Assembly: GCF_026341125.1 (NCBI RefSeq)
Contig: NZ_JAPEOR010000007.1
Coordinates: 1 to 64,000 of the forward strand
Length of the DNA: 64,000 nt
DNA from: Streptomyces sp. NBC_01142
GTDB taxonomy: Bacteria; Actinomycetota; Actinomycetes; Streptomycetales; Streptomycetaceae
Direction: 5' to 3'
In this document: piece after piece, positions 8,946-18,574 of the stretch
Numbering within the stretch: the stretch's first letter is position 1
Layout: every line of letters starts with the position of its first letter
Notes under the pieces: model-generated
Seen by the model: only the letters and a program-made list of their open reading frames with translations
What the model was told of the DNA's origin: nothing
Database searches by the model: none
Made by a program: the position numbers and the translations under genes

Positions 8946-10058
8946 ATGGCGGACCGGACGGCAGACACGCAGGAGCTGTGGCCGCAGCTTCTGCAAGTCA
9001 TCAAAGAGCGGATGCGGTTCGCCTGGATCCTGCTGAGCCAGAACGCGAGCGTGCTCTTCTACGACGGCACCACGCTGACGCTCAACATGTTCAGCCCAGG
9101 AGCATACGACACCTTGATCAACTCGGATTGTCGCCGCGTGCTCGATGAGGTGCTCGCAGAGCTTCTCAATCCTCCGCCCGCCGTAGAGCTGCTGGTGCAA
9201 GGCAAGGCCCCGTCTCCCCCCGACCCTCCCAGCCCTGAAGGTCCCACGCAGGCGCATCCGCCCGGTGCCGTTCCGGCCGCCGACACGTCACCGGAGCCGG
9301 ACGAGACCCTGACGACCATCTTGCATCTCGTCCTGGCCCAGACAGCGTTCCTGCTCTACGAGGACGGAAACAGCCAGGCCGCCGCCTTGCTGGCGGACGT
9401 GGAAGACATCGACCATGTCCCCAGCGACCGATCCGAGGAAGGCGAAGACGTCGCCCTCATCGTGCCGCTCTACCTCGTTGCCCGCTTCACCCAGGAGGTC
9501 CTCGCCACCATCCAGCCCCTGCTCGTCCACGTGGCGGCACGTCACGACCTGCTGGTCGACAACGTCAGCGCCATACCGGCCCTCCCCGAGACCGGTGACG
9601 ACTGGCGGCAGAGTCTCCAAGAGAAGCTGATCAACAAAACATCCCCCAGCCAGTACCCCTCGCCCCGTGCCAAGGAGGCAGCCGCCACCCTCAGCAGGGA
9701 CGGCTTCGCCTTCGACTCCCGCGAGCACATGCTCGTCTACGAGGCGTTGAAGCGGGCACAGGCACAGCTGCCGCAGGATTCCACCATCGCCATCTTCCCG
9801 CTGCCAAGGGCCCGGGTCGGCAGCGGCAGCACTTGCGCCCCGGACTTCCTCGTCACCGCCTCCGGCCGGGTGGGCGTCATCGAGGTCGACGAACCCCATC
9901 ACCACGAACACTTCGCCGCGGACGCCACCCTCGACAGAGCCTGGCGCAACAGCGGAATCGCCCACATCGAACGCATCCTGCTCAAGGGATTCAACGCCGA
10001 CCACGAAGTCGACGCCCTCGTCCGGCAGTTCCTCACCCGGCTGCACGAACACCACTGA
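8946..10058 (+). CDS. DnaX-like N-terminal domain plus PD-(D/E)XK-like nuclease domain
   Basis: 370 aa. The ATG at 8946 follows GGGGAGG by five bases; an upstream start at 8856 lacks a site. Residues ~1-85 (WPQLLQVIKERMRFAWILL, then VLFYDGTTLTLNM) resemble the C-terminal domain of actinobacterial DNA polymerase III gamma/tau, an interaction module. A Pro-rich linker and a helical middle follow. Residues ~245-370 look like a restriction-type nuclease: AATLSRDGFAFDSREHMLVY, then APDFLV and RVGVIEVDEPHHH, a D...E-x-D core, then HIERILLKGFNADHEVD. It is transcribed away from the nuclease-helicase operon. The nuclease call is moderate and the DnaX likeness weaker; a link to defence or repair is inference from neighbours. 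Confidence 0.65.
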   Translation: MADRTADTQELWPQLLQVIKERMRFAWILLSQNASVLFYDGTTLTLNMFSPGAYDTLINSDCRRVLDEVLAELLNPPPAVELLVQGKAPSPPDPPSPEGPTQAHPPGAVPAADTSPEPDETLTTILHLVLAQTAFLLYEDGNSQAAALLADVEDIDHVPSDRSEEGEDVALIVPLYLVARFTQEVLATIQPLLVHVAARHDLLVDNVSAIPALPETGDDWRQSLQEKLINKTSPSQYPSPRAKEAAATLSRDGFAFDSREHMLVYEALKRAQAQLPQDSTIAIFPLPRARVGSGSTCAPDFLVTASGRVGVIEVDEPHHHEHFAADATLDRAWRNSGIAHIERILLKGFNADHEVDALVRQFLTRLHEHH

Positions 10059-10383
10059 CCACAGTGGCAGCCCGGCCGATCACAGAACGGCCGAAGGCGA
10101 CCGCAGCGCGTGCGGCGTCCACAAGCTGCGCCGCGGCGGGCGCCAGCCAATGCCTACCTTGGCCGGCGCTCTACCCATCCCCGCGGCCGGGGCGGCGAGC
10201 CTTCTCACGCACCACCGTGCGCGGCGCACGGCATGGAAGCAGCGACAGCCCTGTGACCAGCCAGATGTCACAACTCCCCGAGAAATCGGCACTGTTGTGG
10301 TGCATGCGATGCGCGGGCGGTACCGAGCAAGCCATCCGGAAGGGGAACGTACGGCATGATCGTCTTGCCGTCTTGCCGTCTTG
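10059..10383. other. convergent intergenic region with short tandem repeat
   Basis: Between two convergent genes. A short hairpin (CCACTG/CAGTGG, 10052-10067) spans the stop of the left gene and may help end transcription. At about 10363-10385 the unit GTCTTGCC recurs three times, the last copy imperfect. No gene is evident. Confidence 0.4.
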
Positions 10384-12621
10384 TCAGGGCGATGGCCTCG
10401 AGGCTGTGCCTGCCGGGCCGTTGGGCGTGTTGAACAGATCCTGATAGGCGCGTAGTTCCTCTCCGGTCAGTTCCGGGTCGCCGCTGATGGCGCTCATGGT
10501 GGTGTCCCATTCCCGGTAGCCGTCGGCGCGGGGAGTGAGCAGCACACCGACCGACGTGAGCTGGGCGAGGGCCGCATGCTCGCCGCGTTCGTGATGGCGC
10601 AGCTGAAGCCAGGCGGAGAACGCGGCGCGGGTGTGCTCGGTCAGGGCGGAACAGACGGCGAAGCCAAGCTGATCCCGATCAGGTCCGGCGATGAAGGTGC
10701 GCATCCGCCATACCGTGGTGCCTGTCGCAGGCTCGGCGACCGCGGCCAGCGCGTCCAGCAGAAATCGGCCCAGATCTGTGCGGTACCCGACCGGCAGGCT
10801 GTCGAGACAGGCCAGGACGCGTTGCCGGATATCCCACTCGTCCGGGTCCAGTGGGCTGGTGGCCGCGTCCTCGAGCATGATGCGGACCATGGTGTGGGCT
10901 TCGTCGTCGTCACTGCCGGCCGGGGCGGCGGGCAGCAGCGGCACGCTGTGCGGCTGTCCGCCGCGCCGAGTCCAGGACGGGTCCGCCGCTCCCGGTACTG
11001 CCTCGGCGTCCGCGGCGGCCAGCTCGTAGTAACGCTCCGGCTCGCCGCCCAGAACGGGCGCCGACGTGCCGACCCGGTGCAGATAGCCGACCACGGCGTG
11101 GGTGGAGCGCAGCTGGTTGAACAAGAACTCCCAGTCGCGTCGCAGCAGAGCGATCACCGGCGTGTGTCCGTGCTGCTCCGCGACAGTCCACTCCTGTGGG
11201 GGATCAGGGTGTTCGATGATGGCGACGCCGACCCAGTCGATGGCCGGTCCGTCGACGCGGACGCGGCGGCCCCGTCCGTTGACCATGTGTACGCTCTCTG
11301 CCCGCAGTCGGCGGGCGGTGCCCTGGATCTGCTTGCCCGCCGCAGTGATTTGCTTCAGGACCCAGGACGTCTCCCGCTCTGCTGAGGCTGGCTCGCCCTC
11401 GCGCGCCTTGATCTGCACGACGACACCCTGGTCGCCGACCACCAGCAGACCGTCGCTGATCTCCCGCACGCCTCGCCCCTTGCGTTCCACGCTCGGGGCC
11501 ATCACGAAATCCGGCAGGCCCCAGGTGGCCGCCGCATCCTGCACGGCCATCTCCGCGGCCGTGCCCCGCCGATCGTGGCTGCGCAAGGGCGTCGCGTGCG
11601 GGACGACCCGCTCGAACACCCCGCTCGGAGTGCTTACCATCAGCGTGAGCGTGTCGGCGTCCTCGACTCGTCCCAGGCCGATATCCGAGGAGGCCAGCGC
11701 GGCCAGTTCCTCGGCGGACCAGTGCCTCGACGAGCGTGTGGCTGCGATCCAGGTATCCCCGGGGGCGGCGTGTCCGGCAGACAGCACGCGCCGGCTGCCC
11801 GGCACCTGGCTGGACAGCCACGCAAACGAGACGGCGAACCGGGTGACCGCCTCGATCACCAGCGACAGCCGCCGGACGAAGGTGTCCTCGTCATCGGCCG
11901 GGACGAACCCCTCCGTGAAACACAGGTCGACATACGTGCCTGCCCGCGCGGTCACAGCACACCCGCTCTGGTAGGAGCTCAGCCGGTAGCGGGCCAGGAC
12001 ATGTTCCTGTTCGCCGAGCGCGCCGGGCTCCACCGCGCTAACGCTCTCGACCACCGCGGGCGCTGCGGCACGGACCTGCGGTTCGACCGGGGTCGCCCAC
12101 GCGCCCATCACCGCCCCGGCATCCAGCGCCGCCTCCCATTCCAGCAGATGGCCCAGCCCCCGGCGGATCCGGTCGATGACCTCGTCGCCATCGCTGTCCT
12201 GAAAGGGCTGGCAGTCCTCCACCATCGCCACGTGCGACCGCAGGGCGCCGTCCATGCACGACTCGGCCAGCGACTCCCGGAACCCCTCGAGAGAATCAGC
12301 GACCGGAAAGAACCGGGGACACTCCGGCCTGCGCAGCCGCCGCAGCGCACTGAATGCCTCAACCGACTCCGTCACCAGCGCATCCAGGCACGCCCACAGC
12401 TCCTGCACACACCCGCCAAACAGCTCGGTCAGCTCCGCCTGCCCGCCCGGCGGCCAAGCCAGCCAGGCCGTGATGACCCCCGACCCGTCCGGATGCGTGA
12501 CCACGCCCTCCTCGACGAGCTCGCCCTCGAGCAGCGTGTTCCACAACCGCGCCATCGCCACCTTGGCCCGCCGCGCATTGTCCAGATGCTGCCACGCCCG
12601 CGGGTAGTACTCCCTGATCAC
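10384..12621 (-). CDS. 745-aa protein with possible NERD/PD-(D/E)XK-like core
   Basis: Not firmly recognised. Residues ~1-190 are helical (YPRAWQHLDNARRAKVAMAR). A central section has DFVMAPSVERKGRG, then EISDGLLVVGDQGVVVQIKA near residues 390-408, followed by helices (ETSWVLKQITAAGKQIQGTA). The D...hydrophobic strand...Q-x-K pattern is what NERD or restriction-endonuclease-like nucleases show, so a nuclease is possible. The C-terminal ~300 residues are unassigned. The first codon is GTG with no ribosome site, but TAGGGT lies about 7 bases upstream, which would fit a leaderless transcript. It runs toward the 8946 gene and away from the PIN pseudogene. Confidence 0.65.
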   Translation of the reverse strand: MIREYYPRAWQHLDNARRAKVAMARLWNTLLEGELVEEGVVTHPDGSGVITAWLAWPPGGQAELTELFGGCVQELWACLDALVTESVEAFSALRRLRRPECPRFFPVADSLEGFRESLAESCMDGALRSHVAMVEDCQPFQDSDGDEVIDRIRRGLGHLLEWEAALDAGAVMGAWATPVEPQVRAAAPAVVESVSAVEPGALGEQEHVLARYRLSSYQSGCAVTARAGTYVDLCFTEGFVPADDEDTFVRRLSLVIEAVTRFAVSFAWLSSQVPGSRRVLSAGHAAPGDTWIAATRSSRHWSAEELAALASSDIGLGRVEDADTLTLMVSTPSGVFERVVPHATPLRSHDRRGTAAEMAVQDAAATWGLPDFVMAPSVERKGRGVREISDGLLVVGDQGVVVQIKAREGEPASAERETSWVLKQITAAGKQIQGTARRLRAESVHMVNGRGRRVRVDGPAIDWVGVAIIEHPDPPQEWTVAEQHGHTPVIALLRRDWEFLFNQLRSTHAVVGYLHRVGTSAPVLGGEPERYYELAAADAEAVPGAADPSWTRRGGQPHSVPLLPAAPAGSDDDEAHTMVRIMLEDAATSPLDPDEWDIRQRVLACLDSLPVGYRTDLGRFLLDALAAVAEPATGTTVWRMRTFIAGPDRDQLGFAVCSALTEHTRAAFSAWLQLRHHERGEHAALAQLTSVGVLLTPRADGYREWDTTMSAISGDPELTGEELRAYQDLFNTPNGPAGTASRPSP

Positions 12622-12908
12622 AGATCGACCCTAACGGCGGCCACTGACAATCGAACCGGCCCCAGGCGCAGCTGTCACCACCCAGACGACCTGCCCGCAG
12701 CCCCTACGGCGGCCGTGAGCATGCACGGCAGCCTTGGCTGAGGCCACCGGCAGGAAAGCGCGGGCCCATGTCAGTGGGGGATGGCACCATCACCCCGTAC
12801 AGAGGCAACGCAGCCTCACCGACGCGTACACCAGCAACGATCCAGACAGGCAGGACCGCGATGGCACAGGCCGCACAACCAGCCAGCCTGAAGACGGCCG
12901 TTCCCTAG

Positions 12909-13955
12909 GTCTACCTGGACAATGGGTGTGGGTGCGTCTGGCGGCCGCGGCGATCGGTCAACCGCGCGAGCCGTCCGACCTGCAGGTGCTCGCCGCGGTG
13001 CGCCAGGCCAGCGAAGCTGGCGTCGCCTTCCCCCTGTCCGTCACCCACTACCACGAGACGGCCCGGATCACTCACCCCCGCCAGAGGGCAGACCTCGCCC
13101 GCACGATGGCGTCGATCTCGCGCTGCCGAACCCTTTGCTCCGGCAGGATCCTGCTGCGTCATCAGTTCTTGGAGGCCATGCATCTGAGCTTCGGCTGGCC
13201 AGCGTTCCGGCCCACACCTCCCCAACCGCTGGGCATCGGGTGGGGCTGGGCGCACGCCGGCACGCGCCTGAAGCCGCAACTGCGCGGGCCATCCGGTCCC
13301 GTCGATCCGGCCTCAATGCCAGGAATGACCTACTTCCTGCGCTGGGCCGCCCAGTTCACCGAGTACCAACTGCTGGCGGGGCCGCAAGACGCCGACATCC
13401 CGGCTTCGGCAACTCGGCTACCGGCCCGAGGAAGTCGAGAAGGTCAGCCAGAGCAGAGTCGACTGGGAACCTTCTTCGCCGATCTGCTGGCCGGTGACCC
13501 CATCAGCAGATCGGAGCTGCGTGTGCGCGTCCAGGCCCGCGAAATCATCCACGAACACCACGAACTCCTTCGCGACCTGTGCGCCGAGTACCGGCTGGAT
13601 CTGCTGCGGGCCACAGGAGCCGATCCAGCCCACCCCAAGGCATCCCGACACCGCATGGTCGCTTTCGCCGACCGCATCCCGTCGGTGCGCATTGCCGTCG
13701 ACGTGAAGGTGGAGCTGTTCCGCAACGCGGCCAGGAAATGGAACCGCAACACGGTGCACGACATCGACGGGCGGTGAGCCGCGCTGTGCCCTACTGCCAC
13801 GTCGTTGTCGCCGACCGGGAGATGTCCTGGCCGACCTGTCTGCCCAGGCTGCGCACAGCAGGTGGGACGGCGAGGACTGGGTCAGGGACGGCGAGGAGTT
13901 CTGTATGGACCTGGCAGGCCTGGGGCCGCATGCCGCCACCCCTGCCAGTGGCTGA
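12909..13955 (+). pseudogene. PIN-domain protein broken by multiple frameshifts
   Basis: One family sequence can be followed through changing frames. VYLDNG at 12909 is in frame 3 and directly follows a stop codon. WVRLAAAAIGQ to PLSVTHYHETARI is in frame 2. LRQLGYRPEEVEKVSQS near 13402-13470 is in a different frame from its flanks. ADLLAGDPISRSELRVRVQ returns to frame 2 as far as NTVHDI. SRAVPYCHVVVADREM is in frame 1 (~13770-13822), and DVLADLSAQAAHSRWDGEDW ends at 13955 in frame 3. The YLD...(W)IRLA start and the VADREM near the end are typical of PIN-like ribonuclease toxins, with the first catalytic Asp in YLD. At least five frame changes and no usable start make it dead. It may be a relic of an older defence or toxin cargo. 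Confidence 0.8.
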
Positions 13956-14120
13956 CGAGTTCCGGCGCCCGGACAGAAATCTTCGCCAAGGGAAGCGGGC
14001 TCGACACGAGCACAACGGATCTGCTGGTCGGAGACGTCGAGGACGGTGCCGGCATGGCCCGTCACTGTGCCGAGCAGTAGTACGGGGGAACAGCGGGCGA
14101 ACCCTCCTGCATGCCCGTGG

Positions 14121-15236
14121 TCAGCCGCCGACGTCGATGTCTTTCAGCAGCTCCAGGGTGATGTCTTCGATGCCGTCTTCGATGGCCGTGATGGCTGCTT
14201 GGCAGATGAGCTGGGACAGCAATCTGAGATAGCCGCCGGTGCGGAGGTGTAGGTACTTGGCTTCACCAACTAGTGCATGGGGAGAGAGCTGATGCAGACA
14301 GAGGGCCTCTTCGAAGCCGCGCAGGACGCTGGGCCAGGTCTCCTGGTCGCCGTCGCACAGCGGGATGGGGTCGAGCCAGGTCACCGGTAGCCGGCTGGGA
14401 TCCGCCTGAGGGAGCACCTTGTGCTTCTTGCCGTCTTCGCCGGTAATGACCGGCGCCCGCAGGCTCAGGCCCTGGTGCGCCTCGCTGAGTCCGTCCGCCT
14501 TCACGCGGGCCGCCCGCACGATCTCGCGGGCACCGGTGCCGCAGAAGACGGTCGTGATGCCGAGCTCCTCGCGCAGGTGGTCGAAGTAGTGCAGTACCGG
14601 GACGAGTTGATCCGGGTGCACCCGCTGCATACCGTCTACGAGCAGCAGTTGGGTCCAGCGCCGCTCCAGGATGTGCCACACGGACTGGGAGAGATCGGGC
14701 GGGCGCCTGGGCTGACGCACCTCGTCCTCGGTCAGCGGCGCCGGAGCCAGTCCCAGGAACTCGGCGATCGCCCATACCCAGTTCACGATGTTGTCCGCAT
14801 CCTGCGGGGCCATGATGTGCACGACGGGGATCCGGTCGTCGTGCACTTCCTCGATACTGGTCTGGAACTCCCGGCCGATGGCCCGCAGTAGGAAGGTCTT
14901 GCCGGTGCCGGGGGGCCCGTCGATCACCCGGTCCATCAGCCCCTCGCGCCGGTTGCGGTTGACCAGCAGCAGCCGGTGCGCCTTCAACAGAGCTGCATCG
15001 AAGGCGGGATTGGGGACCAGTAGCAGATGTCCGTGGTAGCGCAGGCGGGGGTCGTCGGAGGTGACCGGGGTGCCGAGCGGGGCGGAGTCCGCAAGGTCGG
15101 GACGCTCGACCATCTCGTGGACGTAGGCGTTCCAGCCCTGCAGGGCGAAGATCCAGCGTGGCGCCATCGGTGCGGCCCGTGCATGGTCCAGGATCTGTCG
15201 TTCCCGCTCGGCGCGTGCGGCGGTGGAGGTTGCCAC
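14121..15236 (-). CDS. tnsC: TnsC/TniB-family AAA+ ATPase, transposition regulator
   Basis: 371 aa from the GTG at 15236, chosen because AAGGAGGA lies 4 bases upstream; an ATG at 15278 has no site. Walker A VIDGPPGTGKTFLL lies near residue 107 and Walker B LLLVDGMQRVHPDQ near residue 196, with Gly in place of the usual second acidic residue. A sensor-like GITTVFCGTGAREI follows. In Tn7- and Tn5053-type elements this ATPase links the target-selecting TniQ/TnsD protein to the transposase and controls insertion. It is the last gene of the leftward tniQ-tnsA-tnsB-tnsC set; tnsB ends 69 bp upstream of its start. Confidence 0.85.
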   Translation of the reverse strand: MATSTAARAERERQILDHARAAPMAPRWIFALQGWNAYVHEMVERPDLADSAPLGTPVTSDDPRLRYHGHLLLVPNPAFDAALLKAHRLLLVNRNRREGLMDRVIDGPPGTGKTFLLRAIGREFQTSIEEVHDDRIPVVHIMAPQDADNIVNWVWAIAEFLGLAPAPLTEDEVRQPRRPPDLSQSVWHILERRWTQLLLVDGMQRVHPDQLVPVLHYFDHLREELGITTVFCGTGAREIVRAARVKADGLSEAHQGLSLRAPVITGEDGKKHKVLPQADPSRLPVTWLDPIPLCDGDQETWPSVLRGFEEALCLHQLSPHALVGEAKYLHLRTGGYLRLLSQLICQAAITAIEDGIEDITLELLKDIDVGG

Positions 15237-15305
15237 AGTGTCCTCCTTGGGGACGGAGTGGGGCCACCGTGCCCTCATCGGGCACGGTCGGTGGGCGGTT
15301 GAATC

Positions 15306-17450
15306 TCACGAAGCGTCTGTGTCGTTTGGTACCGGTGGCCGGTGGGTCTCCCGGCCGGCGATGGGCAGGGTCGGGTAGGCGGTGACCGCCTCAATGTCGA
15401 TGGACACTCCCGCGTACGGGTCCACCACCGGCTCGGGCTCTGCGTCCACCTTCAGTCCCTGGAACGGGATCTTGGGGGCGTTCCTCTGCGCCTTGCTGGG
15501 GCCCTGGCGTAGTGAACGGCGCAGCGCCTGCATCGCCTTGACGATGGCCAACTGGTCGTCCTTGCGGCCTTCGTTGTCCACGACCGCCGCGGTGGCCCGC
15601 TCCCATAGGTCCTGCGTCCACCCGTCCTCGAGCAGCCCTCGGTAGATGAACTCCAAGTCAATCCACTCCTGCGAGTACAGATGGTCGAAGAGGTAGGCCA
15701 CTTCGGGGTGGTAGGGGTTGTAGCGGGCTTTGAACCGGTCACGGTGCTCGTTGATCCCGGACCGCTGGTCGATCAGCAGCCGCATTCGCCGGTCCGAACT
15801 CTGATAGGTGCGGTTCTCGATCTCGATGCCCTTGTCGCTGATCTTCACCCAGGCCGGGATCAGCAGTTCGCGTGCCTCGGCTGCGGTGATCGGCCGCGGC
15901 CGGTAGCCCGTCATGGGCATCAACTGCGCGTACATCTCGTTCGGCGACAAGACCAGGCCCGGGGTGAACGGACTGCGCAACCCTTTGTGCGGTCGCTGCT
16001 GGTAGTCGAGGGCGACCCACTGCTCGGCCAGGTCCTGCAGCGTGTTGATCGGATACAGGGGCCCCTTGTCGATCCCCAGCCCTCGGTGAGCGAAACCCTT
16101 GCCGGTCCAGCCCACCACGTGCTGGCTGAACCGGCTGCCCAGGGTGCGGAAGAACCGCTCCTTGAGCGGCTTGTCGGTCGGGGTGTCCTTGCGCGCGTAC
16201 TCGATGGTGATGTCGAGCATGTCGCACACGTACTTGAAATGCTCACTCAGGTAGGGGCTGCCCTGGTCGATGATCACCGTACGGGGATGGATGACCGGAC
16301 GCGCCGCCACCGCGCGCGCGAACCGCTCATCCGCGTCCCGCAGATCCTCAAACGGCAGCGCCGAGTTGGCGGCCAGCGCCAGCGGATCCCAGTGCGGACG
16401 CCAGGCAAGCGGGGCGAAGCACTGGGCCAGCAGCAGCACCAGGTCGTACGCCCTGGTCGCCCGGCCCCCGATCCGCTTGCCCGGCGAACCCTCCCCGGTG
16501 ACCACCGGGACGACCATCACCGCGCAGTTGGACCGGGACGCCACATCGATCGCCGAGGTCAGCTCGGCCGAGATCACCTGGGCGTCGTCCCCGATCGCCT
16601 TCACCTTCAGCGGCGACGTGTCGATCTGCACCACCTCGCCCGGCCGCCGCGCGTGGGAAGGCCGATACGGGGGAGGCGGCTTGCTCGCCTGCTGCGCGCG
16701 CCGCCGCGTGGGGGCGGACAGATACTCGGCGAGCCCGGTGTCCTCCATCCGCCGGTAGAACGTGGCCCGCTTCAGCAGCAGCCGCTGCGCCTCCCGCGGA
16801 TCCTCCAGTTCCGTCTTGAAGCGGTCCTGGACGACATCCAGCACCTCCTCCCAGATGGTCTGGATGTCCACCCCTGAGCCGCGGCCGTGGCCCATCACCA
16901 CTTCCCGCATGATCTCGATGACCCGGGGGTCCGTGCGATGCCCGACCTCGCGGGGGCGCCGCTCGATCAGAACCAGCGGATTCTCGCCCGCCCGTTTCCA
17001 CTTCAGCCGCATCGACTCCAGCGTCTTGGCGCTGATCTCAATGCCCGCGGCCGCCAACTCCCGTGACTTGCAGGCATAACGCTCAGCCAGCGTCGTCTCT
17101 CCAGGCTCGTATCCGGGCCGGGCCTGGCTGCTGCCCGGCAGCAGGCCGGTGTCGAGCTCCTTCATGTGCCGATGCCACCGCTTGGCCTGCTTGCGCTGGG
17201 CCTTGGACGGCGGATCATCCAAGGCGGGCATCGGGGCCGACGCAACGGGGGAGTTGTCACCATCCACGACGGCGAAGCCCGGCGCGGAGACCATGGCCGT
17301 GTACAGCACCTCCACCGGCGTGGACGTGTCCTCGGCCAGGAGCACCACGTTCGACCCCTGAAACGCCACCACCTGGTGGGTCCTGCCCAGCCATGGCACC
17401 CGGTCGCCCAGGCGCACCTGCCCTGGTGAGAATGCGCCCGGCCCGCTCAT
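15306..17450 (-). CDS. tnsB: TnsB/TniA-type DDE transposase (rve and Mu C-terminal domains)
   Basis: 714 aa from the ATG at 17450, which overlaps the tnsA stop (ATGA). The integrase core has the catalytic triad: Asp in VVQIDTSPL near residue 273, Asp in VIIDQGSPYLSEHF near residue 393, and Glu in KPLKERFF, exactly 35 residues after the second Asp. N-terminal helix-turn-helix regions and a C-terminal Mu-type beta-barrel region (RMRLLIDQRSGINEHRD) surround it. It cuts and joins the 3' ends during transposition; with TnsA also present, cut-and-paste movement is expected. All catalytic residues are intact, so the element could be active if its ends survive. Confidence 0.9.
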   Translation of the reverse strand: MSGPGAFSPGQVRLGDRVPWLGRTHQVVAFQGSNVVLLAEDTSTPVEVLYTAMVSAPGFAVVDGDNSPVASAPMPALDDPPSKAQRKQAKRWHRHMKELDTGLLPGSSQARPGYEPGETTLAERYACKSRELAAAGIEISAKTLESMRLKWKRAGENPLVLIERRPREVGHRTDPRVIEIMREVVMGHGRGSGVDIQTIWEEVLDVVQDRFKTELEDPREAQRLLLKRATFYRRMEDTGLAEYLSAPTRRRAQQASKPPPPYRPSHARRPGEVVQIDTSPLKVKAIGDDAQVISAELTSAIDVASRSNCAVMVVPVVTGEGSPGKRIGGRATRAYDLVLLLAQCFAPLAWRPHWDPLALAANSALPFEDLRDADERFARAVAARPVIHPRTVIIDQGSPYLSEHFKYVCDMLDITIEYARKDTPTDKPLKERFFRTLGSRFSQHVVGWTGKGFAHRGLGIDKGPLYPINTLQDLAEQWVALDYQQRPHKGLRSPFTPGLVLSPNEMYAQLMPMTGYRPRPITAAEARELLIPAWVKISDKGIEIENRTYQSSDRRMRLLIDQRSGINEHRDRFKARYNPYHPEVAYLFDHLYSQEWIDLEFIYRGLLEDGWTQDLWERATAAVVDNEGRKDDQLAIVKAMQALRRSLRQGPSKAQRNAPKIPFQGLKVDAEPEPVVDPYAGVSIDIEAVTAYPTLPIAGRETHRPPVPNDTDAS

Positions 17451-18160
17451 GCCGCCCCACCGGCACGCCAGGCCGTGGCACTGGGCATCAGGGGTTGGTC
17501 CCAGCGGATCTCCAGACGGCGCTGCCACACCAGCCGGTACACCAGATCAAGCGCCGCGGCGTACGGCATGCCACTGTCCCGCGCCCCCTCACCGATGGGG
17601 CGTTCGCGGCGAAAGGCCTCCTCGACCGCCTCCCGCTCCGCGGCCGCCACCGGCACCGCCTGGCGGTAGTCGGCCGCCCACTCCAGATTGGCCAGGCGCA
17701 CCCCCTCCGGCACCCGCCGCACCGACACCTGCCAACCGGCCGCCACCGCGACCTGACGTGCGACCTCCAGATCCTCCCGCCACTGCGGACCGCCCTTCTC
17801 GGGCTCCACCAGCACGAGTTGGCGTGCCCCGGTGACCGTGCGCACCACGAAATCCGGACGCCAGCGCCGTCTGCCCTGCGCGCCCTGCCAGTGCAGCTCC
17901 ACCGGCTCCCCGCCGATCCAGGCGATCTCCGGATCGAAGTCCAGCTCCAGCGCCACCCGACGGCGCCGCAGCGAACCGCACACCACATGCCCGCCGGTCG
18001 TGGCGCACCAGCAGTCGGACAGCTTCCCGGGACGACCGTGAAAGGCCACCGGCTCGCTCGGCGGACGCCGCTCCTCCAGCGCCACCCCCACCAGAGCAGC
18101 GGGTGCCGCCGACACCAACTGCTCACGCTTATCCAGGTAGCACACCCGTACGTCATGCAT
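17447..18160 (-). CDS. tnsA: TnsA-like heteromeric transposase endonuclease subunit
   Basis: 237 aa from the ATG at 18160, preceded by GGGGAGGGTGCC; the frame stays open to 18454 but has no better site. The nuclease core reads RRRWRPDFVV, then RQLVLVEPEKGG, the D...E-x-(E)K arrangement of TnsA endonucleases, which nick the 5' ends of a Tn7-type transposon. The C-terminal half (EAVEEAFRRERPIGEGARD, then AALDLVYRLVW) should bind TnsC, as in Tn7. The stop overlaps the tnsB start by 4 bases. The presence of tnsA separates this element from Tn5053-like relatives that lack it and replicate through cointegrates. Confidence 0.85.
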   Translation of the reverse strand: MHDVRVCYLDKREQLVSAAPAALVGVALEERRPPSEPVAFHGRPGKLSDCWCATTGGHVVCGSLRRRRVALELDFDPEIAWIGGEPVELHWQGAQGRRRWRPDFVVRTVTGARQLVLVEPEKGGPQWREDLEVARQVAVAAGWQVSVRRVPEGVRLANLEWAADYRQAVPVAAAEREAVEEAFRRERPIGEGARDSGMPYAAALDLVYRLVWQRRLEIRWDQPLMPSATAWRAGGAA

Positions 18161-18574
18161 GGCACCCTCCCCGCTCAGCCCAGGGTGACTGCTGGCCGAC
18201 AGCGCACAGCGGATAAGCAGCGAGCGTCCTCCGTTCGAGGGCATGCTCTTGACAGATCCGCGACGAAGTTGCGGTATTCCCTGAGCGGATTTCTGCCGAG
18301 AGGTGTGCCCCGGCGGACGGGGAGAAGAGCCGTCCACCCCGCAACGCGGCGCAGCGCGCATGTCTCCAGCAGCCGGCCAGCCAACTGGGCGGGAAGTTTC
18401 AGCGGGCAGCGGGCAGCGGGCAGGGTCGAGCAGGAGACGACTGAACTCGGCCATCAGGACTGCTCCGATCGAATGCTGCCTGCGCGATCGTCTGCACGTA
18501 CGGTGGCGGGGAAGAGTCCTATGCCGGCCACGCCCTCGATCGAACGATTCTTCGTGGGCGGCCCCCTTGAAGGC
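18161..18574. other. tniQ-tnsA intergenic region
   Basis: 414 bp between the tniQ stop and the tnsA start. It probably holds the tnsA promoter. A short tandem repeat (AGCGGGC three times) lies at 18401-18421. I could not find transposon end repeats or a small gene here. Confidence 0.35.

Noticed and set aside
15681..16877. Plus-strand frame opposite tnsB
   Set aside because: Antisense shadow of the transposase, low in complexity and rich in Arg/His/Gln.
18249..18254. TTGACA as a -35 element
   Set aside because: No -10 at proper spacing, and on the plus strand it would read into the end of tniQ.
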